Assembly: GCF_013409935.1 (NCBI RefSeq)
Contig: NZ_JACCCO010000003.1
Span: 1,364,001 to 1,428,000 of the forward strand
Source of the DNA: Streptosporangium sandarakinum
Lineage (GTDB): Bacteria; Actinomycetota; Actinomycetes; Streptosporangiales; Streptosporangiaceae
Direction of reading: 5' to 3'
DNA length: 64,000 nucleotides
Position 1 is the stretch's first letter. Every line of letters starts with the position of its first letter. Positions 46,162-56,211 of this stretch are shown here, piece after piece. The notes below the pieces were generated by a model, which had not been told where the DNA came from, searched no databases, and saw nothing but the letters and a program-made list of their open reading frames with translations. A program made the translations under genes and the position numbers.

Positions 46162-47256
46162 CTACTTGATGCCGAGCTCGGCGCATCCCTTGGCGTACTC
46201 ACCCGTGCACACCTCGGACGCCTTCATGATTCCGCTCTGGAACAGCACCTCGTTGATGTTGTCCCTGGTCACGACCGTGGGGGTGAACAGCTCCGAGGGA
46301 GTGTCGTAGAGGGTGGTCTTGCCCGCGGGCTTCTTGCCCTGCACGAACTGGTAGGCCACGTCGGCCGCGGCCTCGGCCACGGTCTTGATGGGCTTGGAGA
46401 TCGTGTTGTACTGGTCGCCGGAGATGATGCGCTGGGCGGCGGCCGACTCGGCGTCGTTGCCGGTGACCGGCGGCACCTTCACGCCCGCCGCCTTGAACGC
46501 GGCGATCGAGCCGCCTCCGGTGCCGTCGTTGGCCGCCACCACGCCCGCGATCTGGTCGCGGAACTTGGTGATCTGGCCGCTGACCCAGCCCTGGGCCTTC
46601 TCCGGCGACCAGTCGGGGGTGTCGAACTCGGCCAGCAGCTTGAAGCCGCTCGGGTCGACCGCGCTGTGGATGCCCTTCTTGATCAGGCCGGCGGCGGCGT
46701 CCGTCGGGGAGCCGTTGACCTGGAGGATCCCGCCCTCGGCGTTCTCCTTCTTGAGGTGGTCGACCAGGGACTGGCCGATCATCGAGCCGATCTTCTCGTT
46801 GTCGAACGAGACGTAGTAGTCGGCCGGAGTGGTGGGGATCGGCCGGTCGTAGGCGATGACCGGCACGTTCTGCGCCTGCGCCGACTTGACGATGGTCGCG
46901 GCGGCGGCGGAGTCGACGGGGTCGATCACGATGGCCTTGACGCCCTGGGCCAGCGCCGAGTTGGCCTGCTGCTGCTGCTTGGAGGCGTCGGAGTCGGCGT
47001 TCTGGTAGATGACGGTGCAGCTTGAGCACAGCTGCTTCATCTTCGCCTCGAACAGCGGCTTGTCGGCCAGCTCGTACCGGGTGGAGGCGAGGTCGGGCAT
47101 GAGGAAGGCCACCTTGGCGTTCTCCGCGCTCCCGCCACCGCTGCCGCCGGTGCCGCCGTCCGCTCCGGTGGAGTCGGAACCACAGGCGGTGAGCGCCATG
47201 CCTGCGATGACCGCCACCGCGGCGAACGCCGATGTCCGCATATGAGCTTTCTTCAC
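46162..47256 (-). CDS. Sugar-binding lipoprotein, XylF-like
   Basis: The 364-residue protein has a lipoprotein signal ending ALTAC (Cys about residue 25), a Gly/Ser linker and a periplasmic-binding-protein I fold (KVAFLMPDLASTRYELADKPLFEAKM, ANSALAQGVKAIVIDPVD, VIAYDRPI, GVVAANDGTGGGSIAAFKAAG). It most resembles the D-xylose group, though sugar specificity cannot be assigned by eye. It is the first gene of the operon, with GTG at 47256 and a weak GGAAGAA site. An inverted repeat and a TGTTCAG motif lie upstream. Confidence 0.9.
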   Translation of the reverse strand: MKKAHMRTSAFAAVAVIAGMALTACGSDSTGADGGTGGSGGGSAENAKVAFLMPDLASTRYELADKPLFEAKMKQLCSSCTVIYQNADSDASKQQQQANSALAQGVKAIVIDPVDSAAAATIVKSAQAQNVPVIAYDRPIPTTPADYYVSFDNEKIGSMIGQSLVDHLKKENAEGGILQVNGSPTDAAAGLIKKGIHSAVDPSGFKLLAEFDTPDWSPEKAQGWVSGQITKFRDQIAGVVAANDGTGGGSIAAFKAAGVKVPPVTGNDAESAAAQRIISGDQYNTISKPIKTVAEAAADVAYQFVQGKKPAGKTTLYDTPSELFTPTVVTRDNINEVLFQSGIMKASEVCTGEYAKGCAELGIK

Positions 47257-47767
47257 GGATTCTTCCCTTGCTTGCTGTGTCCTCGCGGAGCGGATCTGCT
47301 ACGCGGTCCCCCGAGGTCGGGCACGGTCCGCTACACGCGGTGATGCGCCGTGGCCGAACACGCTAGCCGTGTCCGGAATATTTGTCCAGCAAAAGTGTTC
47401 AGGGATTTTCCTGGCCCGTGACCTGGCCTTCATGCGCGCGTGGTGACCGGTGAGTTCCCTCCCGGAGCGCGGGGCGCGCGGGGGCGTCACCGTCCGTCAG
47501 CGGACCCGGCGGCGGGCGGCGTCGTACGGCGGGCGGCGCGGTGCGGCGGTGCGGTACGGGGGCGGCGTCGTACGGCGGGCGGCACCGTACGGCGGTACGG
47601 GAGCGGTGCGGTGCGGTACGGGGGCGGCGTCGTGCGTCGTGCGTCGTGCGGCGCGGCGCGGTACGGCGGGCGGTGCGGTGCGGGTGGCTACGGCGGGTCG
47701 CGGACGGACGTCCCCTTCCGCCGGGGCCCCTTCCGTCAGGACCTTTTCGTCAGGGGGCCGTCTCTCG
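47257..47767. promoter_or_regulatory. Sugar operon promoter region and G-rich spacer
   Basis: The first 150 bp carry the operon promoter region. There is an inverted repeat CCGAACACG-N5-CGTGTCCGG at 47354-47376 (one mismatch) and TGTTCAG at 47396-47402, the complement of CTGAACA found in front of the SorC-type gene. From about 47510 to 47712 the spacer turns into degenerate G-rich repeats. I see no gene here. Confidence 0.5.
47510..47712. repeat. Degenerate GC repeats downstream of the SorC-type gene
   Basis: Units such as GGTGCGGTACGGGGGCGGC and CGTACGGCGGGCGG recur in imperfect tandem; a stretch of about 24 bp is repeated near 47550 and 47605. The region is non-coding, between the SorC-type gene and the sugar operon. 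Confidence 0.55.
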
Positions 47768-48727
47768 TCAGCGGGTCGCCGACAGCAGGCTCTCCGCGGT
47801 CAGGGCGTCGGTGACGAGCTGGTTGAAGTAGCCGCCCCTGGCCCCGGCGACGATCGACAGGACCTTCTCCGGGCCGACCGCCACCGCGATCGAGACGGGG
47901 ATGCGGCGCAGCTGCTCCAGGCTGGTCGCCACCAGCCGCTCGCTGCCCGGGTAGCCGACGGGCTCGCCGTCGCGGTCGTAGAAGCGCGAGCACACGTCGC
48001 CGACGGCGTCGCGCAGGCCGTCGGCGTGGCGGGGCACGAAGGCGGGCACGACCTGGCGCGTCAGCGGCGGCGAGCCGACGCCGACGATCGCGCACCTGGC
48101 GTGCGCCCACAGGTCCATGACCTTGCGCACCGACGGCTCGTGCTGCAGGGAGTAGAACAGCTCGGGGCCCGGCTGGGCGGGCGCGTACAGGTAGCTGGGC
48201 ACGCCCCCGACGCGCTCGGCCAGCAGGCGGGTGGTCTCGTTCGTCTGGAACCAGGGCTGCGGGTCCTCCTGGCCGCCCACGGCCGGGGCGATCGTGACGC
48301 CGGGGAACCGCCCCAGGCTCTCCCGCGCGCACTCGTAGACCGTGCTGCCGGAGGAGACGAGCAGCACGTCGCCGGACTCCAGGCCCGCCGCGGCCAGCGC
48401 CCTGGCCAGGCCCGGGGCCAGCCACGGGCCCAGCGCCGGACCGCCGACCCTGGGCACCAGGAAGACGCGCCGCAGGCCCAGCGCGGCGGCCACCTCGGCG
48501 GCCAGCGGGCCCTCCTCCAGCGTCGTCGGCCGGTGCACCCGGATCTCCACGATGCCGTGCCGGCGCGCCTCGGTCAGCAGCCGGCTCACCGTGGCCCGGC
48601 TGACGCCCAGCCGCTTGGCGATGTCGGCCTGGGTGGCGTCCTCAAGGTAGTACTGCGACGCCGCCGCGTACATCAGCTCCTGGGGGAACCGGGCCTGTGC
48701 CTCCGGTGCGGCGTCGGCGGCGTTCAT
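47768..48727 (-). CDS. SorC/DeoR-type sugar-binding transcriptional regulator
   Basis: The 319-residue protein starts with a helix-turn-helix ([35 protein letters not shown], about residues 30-65) followed by the SorC sugar-binding domain ([62 protein letters not shown]). SorC proteins bind phosphorylated sugars and control sugar operons; LsrR and EryD are examples. It lies directly upstream of the XylFGH-like/kinase operon, so it most likely regulates it with a kinase product as effector. Confidence 0.9.
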   Translation of the reverse strand: MNAADAAPEAQARFPQELMYAAASQYYLEDATQADIAKRLGVSRATVSRLLTEARRHGIVEIRVHRPTTLEEGPLAAEVAAALGLRRVFLVPRVGGPALGPWLAPGLARALAAAGLESGDVLLVSSGSTVYECARESLGRFPGVTIAPAVGGQEDPQPWFQTNETTRLLAERVGGVPSYLYAPAQPGPELFYSLQHEPSVRKVMDLWAHARCAIVGVGSPPLTRQVVPAFVPRHADGLRDAVGDVCSRFYDRDGEPVGYPGSERLVATSLEQLRRIPVSIAVAVGPEKVLSIVAGARGGYFNQLVTDALTAESLLSATR

Positions 48728-48747
48728 GGGCGGGCTCTCCCTAGGCT

Positions 48748-48766
48748 CTGAACATATGTGCTGAAC
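48748..48766. promoter_or_regulatory. Candidate SorC-type operator
   Basis: CTGAACA (48748-48754) and CTGAAC (48761-48766) flank the 8-bp palindrome ACATATGT (48752-48759), 21 bp before the SorC-type start codon. The complement TGTTCAG occurs upstream of the sugar operon at 47396. Confidence 0.4.
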
Positions 48767-48835
48767 GGATGAGCGTTGACTATACCTGCGCGCTCTCCGA
48801 GGGAAAGGCTAGCGATCCCCGGCGCGGCCCGGTGA

Positions 48836-49747
48836 TCAGTGCGACGCGTTGCGGAGCCGGGCCGAGGCGTCGCGCAGGTAGTCGATGAAGGAGCGCAGAG
48901 CCGGGTTGGGGTTGGTCGGGCGGGCCGCCGCGCCGATCCTGCGGTAGAGCCGGGGCCCGTCCAGCCGGCACACCTGGACGCCGGGGGCGCCCCGCGCGCC
49001 GAGGCTGGGCACCAGCGCCACCCCGAGCCCGGCCCGCACCAGCCCGAGCGTGACCTCGTAGTGGTCGCTGCGGCAGCGGATCATCGGGCTGAAGCCCTCC
49101 AGCGCGCTGGCCCGCTCCAGCACCGAGACCGGGGTGCCGGTGCCGTAGGTGGTGATCCACGGCTCCCCGGCCAGGTCGGCGAGCCGTACCCGCTGCGATC
49201 TGCCCGCGGGGTGGCCGGGCGGCACGACCAGCAGCTGCGGCTCGTCGAACAGGTGGGTGACCTCGACCCCCTCCGGCGGCTTCCACGGGTCGAGCGCGTG
49301 CTCGAAGACCACCAGCACGTCGAGCGCGCCGCGCTCCAGGTCGGGCATCAGCTCGTGGGGCTGGCCGAGCACCAGGTCCAGCTCCACCGCCGGGTGGCGG
49401 GCGGTGAAGGCCGACAGCGCCAGCGGCAGCAACCGGTACCCCGCCGAGGCGAAGAACCCGATCCGCAGCTGCCCGGCGTCGGCCCTGGCCTGCGCCAGCA
49501 GGTCCTTCTCGGCGGCCTCGATGATGTCGAGCACCTCCTGGGCGCGGGTCGCCAGCCGCCGGCCCGCCGCGGTCAGCCGCAGGCTCTGGGCGCCCCGCTC
49601 GACCAGGCCCACCCCGGCCTCCTCCTCCAGCCGGGACAGCTGGTGGGAGACGGCCGACGGTGAGAGCCGCAGGACGCGCGCGGCGCCGGCGATGCTCCCC
49701 GTACGGAAGACCTCCAGCAGGACCCGGAGGCGGTGACTGCTCAACAC
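48836..49747 (-). CDS. LysR-family transcriptional regulator
   Basis: The 303-residue protein has an N-terminal winged helix-turn-helix (SSHRLRVLLEVFRTGSIAGAARVLRLSPSAVSHQLSRLEEE) and a LysR effector domain from about residue 90 (QLRIGFFASAGYRLLPLALSAF). The start is GTG at 49747, or the adjacent TTG. Both flanking genes are on the same strand, so there is no divergent target gene to point to; regulation of the downstream or distant genes is open. The effector is unknown. Confidence 0.88.
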   Translation of the reverse strand: MLSSHRLRVLLEVFRTGSIAGAARVLRLSPSAVSHQLSRLEEEAGVGLVERGAQSLRLTAAGRRLATRAQEVLDIIEAAEKDLLAQARADAGQLRIGFFASAGYRLLPLALSAFTARHPAVELDLVLGQPHELMPDLERGALDVLVVFEHALDPWKPPEGVEVTHLFDEPQLLVVPPGHPAGRSQRVRLADLAGEPWITTYGTGTPVSVLERASALEGFSPMIRCRSDHYEVTLGLVRAGLGVALVPSLGARGAPGVQVCRLDGPRLYRRIGAAARPTNPNPALRSFIDYLRDASARLRNASH

Positions 49748-49816
49748 CGCCTCAGTATGGGGTAATTGTCAGGGTATGAGGGAGTCGGTGCGGTCGCCGA
49801 CTGGGGAACGGGCCGG

Positions 49817-50851
49817 TCAGGCGTCCGGGACGGTGGTCACGGCCGGGCGCTCGGAACGCTCCGGATGCCCAAGGTTCCCGGGGTTCCCGGGGTTCCCGGG
49901 GTGCTCCGGATGCCCCGAGTGCTCGGGCTGTTCAGCCTGTTCAGCCTGTTCGGGCCGTTCAGGCCGTTCCGTGCGGGCCGCCAGATCGACGACCCGCCCG
50001 CCGGTGCCGGTGGCGCACAGCGCGGCGGCGAACAGGATGATCTGGTTGAGGATCTTGAGGAAGGCCAGCATCCCGACGGCGCCCGCCACGACCTGGTAGG
50101 CGGGGTTGGCCGCGGTGGTCTCCAGGTAGAACTGGCCGATGGTCTTGAGGATCTCCAGCCCGGCGGTGGCGAACAGCGCGGGCCCCAGCACCCGGCCGAG
50201 CGGCAGCCGCAGCCGGGGCGTCACGGTGAGCAGGGCGGCGGCCAGCAGTGTGTTCACCGCCAGGCCGAGCACGAACGAGACCGCCGACAGCAGCCATCTC
50301 GTCGCGTCGTCGGTGACGCCCACGGTGTGCAGGAACATCCAGTTCAGCAACGACTCGGCGGCGAAGGAAACCGCGAGGGAGACCGACAGCAGCAGTCCCA
50401 GCCCGGCCAGCACGCCCAGGTCGATCACCTGGCGCAGGAGGTAGGGGCCCGGATACTCCTCCAATCGCCAGATCGCCCGGATCGCCGAGCGCATGCTGTC
50501 CACCCAGAACAAACCGGTCAGCGGCAGGCCCACCAGGGCGATCGCCCCGGCCGTGCCCCGGGCGTCGCGCAGCGCCGCCACGTCCAGGCGGGGGAAGTTC
50601 TCGCTCAGGAAGACCTGCACCGTGGTGATGACCTTCGGGTCGTCCAGCACGTGCCCGATGATCGAGAACCCCAGCAGCCCGAGCGCGAACACCGCGAAGA
50701 ACGAGTAGTAGGTGAGCGCGGCCGACAGTCGCCCGCCGTCCGCCTGGTCGTACCGCACCCCGGCGCGCACCAGGTGGTCCAGCCAGCCGTTGCGGCGGCG
50801 GGCCCGCGTCCAGAACGCCGCCATCCGCCCGGCGAATCCCGTGACCGTCAT
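49817..50851 (-). CDS. YihY/BrkB-family membrane protein
   Basis: The 344-residue protein has six predicted membrane segments and the YihY/BrkB motifs (GGRLSAALTYYSFFAVFALGLLGFSIIG, GLPLTGLFWVDSMRSAIRAIW, ANPAYQVVAGAVGMLAFLKILNQIILFAAALCATG). Function in the family is not settled. The C-terminal 50 residues are a repetitive Pro/Glu/Gln and Pro/Gly/Asn tail (PERPEQAEQAEQPEH, PGNPGNPGN), encoded by short tandem DNA repeats and probably cytoplasmic and disordered. It lies 9 bp downstream of a CHAP-protein gene on the same strand. Confidence 0.85.
   Translation of the reverse strand: MTVTGFAGRMAAFWTRARRRNGWLDHLVRAGVRYDQADGGRLSAALTYYSFFAVFALGLLGFSIIGHVLDDPKVITTVQVFLSENFPRLDVAALRDARGTAGAIALVGLPLTGLFWVDSMRSAIRAIWRLEEYPGPYLLRQVIDLGVLAGLGLLLSVSLAVSFAAESLLNWMFLHTVGVTDDATRWLLSAVSFVLGLAVNTLLAAALLTVTPRLRLPLGRVLGPALFATAGLEILKTIGQFYLETTAANPAYQVVAGAVGMLAFLKILNQIILFAAALCATGTGGRVVDLAARTERPERPEQAEQAEQPEHSGHPEHPGNPGNPGNLGHPERSERPAVTTVPDA
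49873..49899. repeat. 9-bp triplicate repeat in the BrkB-like gene
   Basis: GGTTCCCGG occurs three times in tandem, encoding PGNPGNPGN on the minus strand in the C-terminal tail of the YihY/BrkB-like protein. Confidence 0.7.
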
Positions 50852-50860
50852 GGCGGGACA

Positions 50861-51610
50861 CTACCCGGCGCCCGCCGCTCTACCGCCCTCCGGCACCCCG
50901 TCCGGCCGGCGGCCCCGCCTGCGGTGCCGGCCCGCCCCGGGACGGGGCCGCCGCCTGGTCAGCAGGAACGTCGCGACGAGCAGTACGGCCAGCAGTCCGG
51001 CGACCGGCACCGTCTCCGCAGGCACGCCGTACGGCCCCGTACTGAAGGCCATGGCGGGCGCGCCGGGGCCGGGGGCCGGGCGCACCTCGATCCGCGTGAC
51101 CGCGGAGGGGACCGGCGCCCCTTCGGCCGGGGGCGCGCCGGTCAGGCTCTCCCTGACCTTGTGCGGCAGGCCGTAGCCGACGACCTTGCTCTCGTCACGG
51201 GTCTTGCGCTTCAGCCGGGAGCCGTCGACGTTCGCCTCGATCGTGTGGATCGTTCCACCGTCCACGCTCTCGACCACTCCCACGTGGTCGATGCCGCCGA
51301 TGTCCCCGCCGCCGGACCAGTCGAAGAAGACCAGCGCCCCCGGTTCGGGCGTGCGCGACCACGCGCCGTGCGTGGTGAACCAGCGGGCGTGGGAGGGGGT
51401 CCAGGCGAACCGGCCGACGTAGTCGGCGACGCCGGCCTTCGTCGCGGCCCAGGCGATGAACATGTCGCACCAGGGGGCCTTCTCGTACTCGGCGTCCCGG
51501 ACGACGCTGGCCGAGTACCACCGGCCGAACACGGTGGGCTGCCCGTCCCGCTGCCGGTACCCGAGCTCCGGCGCCATGGCCTTCAGCAGTGCGTCACCGA
51601 TCGGATCCAA
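50861..51610 (-). CDS. CHAP-domain protein with C-terminal membrane segment
   Basis: The 249-residue protein has a CHAP amidase/peptidase domain: Cys48 in KAPWCDMFIAWAA, His109 in GGIDHVGVVES and Glu in IEANVDG. The fold usually cuts peptidoglycan. After a Pro/Ala linker there is one hydrophobic segment (VAGLLAVLLVATFLL) followed by RRRPRPGAG, which predicts a cytoplasmic C-terminus. No N-terminal signal is visible with the TTG start at 51610, so how the CHAP domain reaches the cell wall is unclear. It is adjacent to the BrkB-like gene and may be co-transcribed with it. Confidence 0.82.
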   Translation of the reverse strand: MDPIGDALLKAMAPELGYRQRDGQPTVFGRWYSASVVRDAEYEKAPWCDMFIAWAATKAGVADYVGRFAWTPSHARWFTTHGAWSRTPEPGALVFFDWSGGGDIGGIDHVGVVESVDGGTIHTIEANVDGSRLKRKTRDESKVVGYGLPHKVRESLTGAPPAEGAPVPSAVTRIEVRPAPGPGAPAMAFSTGPYGVPAETVPVAGLLAVLLVATFLLTRRRPRPGAGRHRRRGRRPDGVPEGGRAAGAG

Positions 51611-52031
51611 GGCCGTCAGCCACCCCGTCCGCGTGTCCTCCGCCCTTCCGCGAAGGGTGGGCGCCGTCCGACAATCCGGACTGTATTCCGTGCGACGCGA
51701 AGAAGATGGCCTTTTCCGATAAAAGAGCTATTTGTCCGGCATTTTGCTACCGGATCAGCCGAGTCACGGGAACGACCGGTATTTCCGGCCTGTCATGCCC
51801 GCCCGGAAGGCTCGGTCCAGCCGGGGGCCGGCCCGAATCGGGAGACCGTCGCCCGGACCGGAGGCCCGTCGCCCGGACCGGAGACCCGCCGGACCGGGCG
51901 GCGGCCCGGCGGGACCGCCCGGACCGGGTACCGGCCCGGCGGGATCCACCCGCGCTGGGATCCACCCGCGCTGGGAGGCCCTACGCCGGGAAGCCCCACG
52001 CGGGGAGGCCCCGTGCGGGGCGGATGCGGCC
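51611..52031. other. Intergenic region with short repeats, no gene seen
   Basis: About 421 bp separate the CHAP-protein and glutamate dehydrogenase genes, both on the minus strand. An AT-richer stretch near 51705-51765 may hold the CHAP-gene promoter. Further on there are short direct repeats: GTCGCCCGGACCGGAG near 51848 and 51869, and GGATCCACCCGCGCTGG at about 51941 and 51957. No coding pattern or strong hairpin was recognised. Confidence 0.45.
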
Positions 52032-54301
<2,270 letters not shown>

Positions 54302-54379
54302 AGGCCGTAAACCTTATTACCTCCCGCCGTCAGCGATCAGCCGGGAGGCCCACGCGGGCGGCCGGCGACTCCCGGCCCG

Positions 54380-54436
54380 GTTCCGGGGTACCGCCCGAGT
54401 TCCTGGGTACCGCCAGGGTTCCGGGGTACTGCCAGG
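54380..54436. repeat. Three tandem 19-bp repeats in a divergent promoter
   Basis: GTTCCGGGGTACCGCCCGA and two variants lie exactly head to tail at 54380, 54399 and 54418, between the DUF3152 and FAD oxidoreductase genes. They may be repeated regulator sites or a minisatellite. Confidence 0.65.
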
Positions 54437-54551
54437 CAGACGGTCATGGAAGCGGGTCCCCGCCCGGTGGGCCGCAGCGAGCCCGCGGAGGAGGCGGCGG
54501 ACCGGGAGGCACCGGATCCGAGCCGGTGGATCCGGCGGAAAGGAGCACGCC

Positions 54552-55457
54552 GTGCAGCACTACGACGCGGCGATCATCGGCGGCGGGCCGGCCGGGCTGA
54601 CGGCGGCCATGACGCTGGGCCGCTCGGTGCGCCGGGTGGCGGTCCTGGAGACGAGGCGACCACCGCGCAACGCCCCCTCCAGGGGAGTGCACGGCATCGT
54701 CGGCCTCGACGGCCTCACCCCCGACGAGTACCGCCGCCGCGCCTGGACAGACCTGGCGCGGTACGGCATGGCCGACATGTACGAGACCACCGCGACCGAC
54801 GTGATCCCCGACCCCGAGGGAGGCTTCACCGTCCTGTCCGACCGCCGCGGTCCGCTGTGGGCGCGCCAGGTGCTCCTCGCCACCGGAGTGATCGACGTCC
54901 GCCCCGAGGTGGAGGGGTTCGACGAGTGCTGGGGCAGGACGGTCATCCACTGCCCGTTCTGCGTCGGCTGGGAGAACCGGGACCGCGCCTGGGGCGTGGT
55001 CACCTCCGACCCCGGTTTCGCCAGGACGGCCGCCGCGGGCTTCTCCGCCTGGAGCCACGACGTGATCGTCCTGGCCGACGGCGCCCTGCCCGAGCCGGTC
55101 CCCGAGGCCAGGGTCGTCGAGGGCAGGATCCGCAGGCTCCACCACACCGGCGGCAGGTTGCACGCGGTCGAGCTGGAGGACGGCATGCTCGTCGAACGGC
55201 AGACCCTGCTGTGGCAGCCGGGCCAGCGGCCCGTCCCGCTGATCACGCGCCTGGCCGAGCGGCTGGGCCTGGTGCTCGGCGGCGACGGCTACGTCAAGAC
55301 CGACGAGTGCCGCCGCACCAACGTGCCCGGCCTGTACGCCGCCGGAGACCTCATCACCGACTCGCAGGCGGCGATCGAATCGGCCGCGGCCGGATCGGTC
55401 GCGGCCTTCACGATGATCTCCGACGCCTGCGGCGCCTGGGCGGTGGAGCCCGCCTAG
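54552..55457 (+). CDS. FAD/NAD(P)-dependent oxidoreductase, thioredoxin-reductase-like
   Basis: The 301-residue flavoprotein begins with the FAD-binding DAAIIGGGPAGLTAAMTLGRS and ends with the second FAD motif NVPGLYAAGDLITDSQAAIESAAAGSVAAF. A C-P-F-C pair near residue 137 (HCPFCVGWE) takes the place of the redox-active CATC of thioredoxin reductase. The second nucleotide domain lacks a clear GxGxxG/A, so it may not use NADPH. Relatives include dithiol oxidases and low-efficiency reductases. AGGAG lies 6 bases before the GTG start. It is divergent from the DUF3152 gene. The substrate is unknown. Confidence 0.85.
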   Translation: MQHYDAAIIGGGPAGLTAAMTLGRSVRRVAVLETRRPPRNAPSRGVHGIVGLDGLTPDEYRRRAWTDLARYGMADMYETTATDVIPDPEGGFTVLSDRRGPLWARQVLLATGVIDVRPEVEGFDECWGRTVIHCPFCVGWENRDRAWGVVTSDPGFARTAAAGFSAWSHDVIVLADGALPEPVPEARVVEGRIRRLHHTGGRLHAVELEDGMLVERQTLLWQPGQRPVPLITRLAERLGLVLGGDGYVKTDECRRTNVPGLYAAGDLITDSQAAIESAAAGSVAAFTMISDACGAWAVEPA

Positions 55458-55612
55458 ACGCCCTGACCGGTCCCGGCCGGAACCGGACCGCGCGCCGCCC
55501 GCCCGCCGGGCACCGGCGGACCGCGACACCCGGTCCGGGGTCACCCGGCCGCGGATCCCCCGGGGTCACCCGGCCGCGACCCCCCGGTCCCGGCCGGCGG
55601 GACGGCCGGTCG
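55458..55612. other. Convergent spacer with repeats and a small hairpin
   Basis: GGGGTCACCCGGCCGCG occurs twice (near 55538 and 55562). A short hairpin (GTCCCG/CGGGAC, 55588-55603) lies just before the MazF-like stop. It probably acts as a terminator between convergent genes. Confidence 0.35.
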
Positions 55613-56053
55613 TCAGCGGGCGACGGACCAGCCGTGGATCCTGCCGAGGGCGGCGGCGACGCGGGCGAAGCGGGCCGGGTCGAGGACCGCCCCCTCGCGG
55701 CGGATGTCATCCTCCCCAAGCGCGAAGACGCGGTCCAGCCGCAGGTAGGAGACCCGGCCGTCGCGGTCCCAGGAACCCGCGCCCAGCTCCAGCCACTCGC
55801 GGGGGTCGTCGTCGCCGTGGCTGGACAGCATCATCGCCAGCAGGCGGCGCCGGTGGCGGCCGACGATCAGCAGCGGCCGGTCCTTGCCCCGGTCCGGGTC
55901 CTCCTCGTAGGGGACCCAGGCCCACACGATCTCACCCGGGTCGGCCAGGCCGTCCAGATCGGGGGAGTAGTCGAGGGTCGCCGTCCGGTCCACGCCGTAG
56001 ACCTCGCGGACCGCCCCCCGGGCCGGCCGCGGGTCCTCACCGAGATCACGCAT
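55613..56053 (-). CDS. PemK/MazF-like toxin-fold protein
   Basis: The 146-residue protein matches the PemK/MazF fold as found in actinobacteria: PGEIVWAWVPYEEDPDRGKDRPLLIVGRHRRRLLAMMLSSHG, then VSYLRLDRVFALGEDDIRREGAVLD. The RPLLIVG stretch and the following strands form the RNase active-site face in MazF. The gene has no small antitoxin gene next to it: a 158-bp spacer lies upstream and a convergent oxidoreductase downstream. So it is either an orphan or a non-toxic relative. AGGA precedes the ATG. Confidence 0.7.
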   Translation of the reverse strand: MRDLGEDPRPARGAVREVYGVDRTATLDYSPDLDGLADPGEIVWAWVPYEEDPDRGKDRPLLIVGRHRRRLLAMMLSSHGDDDPREWLELGAGSWDRDGRVSYLRLDRVFALGEDDIRREGAVLDPARFARVAAALGRIHGWSVAR

Positions 56054-56147
56054 CCGGACATCCTAATGACCCCGCCCCCGGCGGAGTCGCCGGGGGCGGG
56101 CCGAGGGGGACGTCCGGCCGGACTGTCCTGACTGCCCGGACCCGCCC

Positions 56148-56176
56148 GAATCCGCCAGAATCCGCCAGAATCCGCT
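56148..56176. repeat. 10-bp repeats upstream of the MazF-like gene
   Basis: GAATCCGCCA occurs twice in tandem, followed by a partial third copy, in the spacer between two minus-strand genes. Confidence 0.5.
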
Positions 56177-56211
56177 CGGACGCGATCGGCCCGCCCGGTC
56201 CCGGCGGGCGG

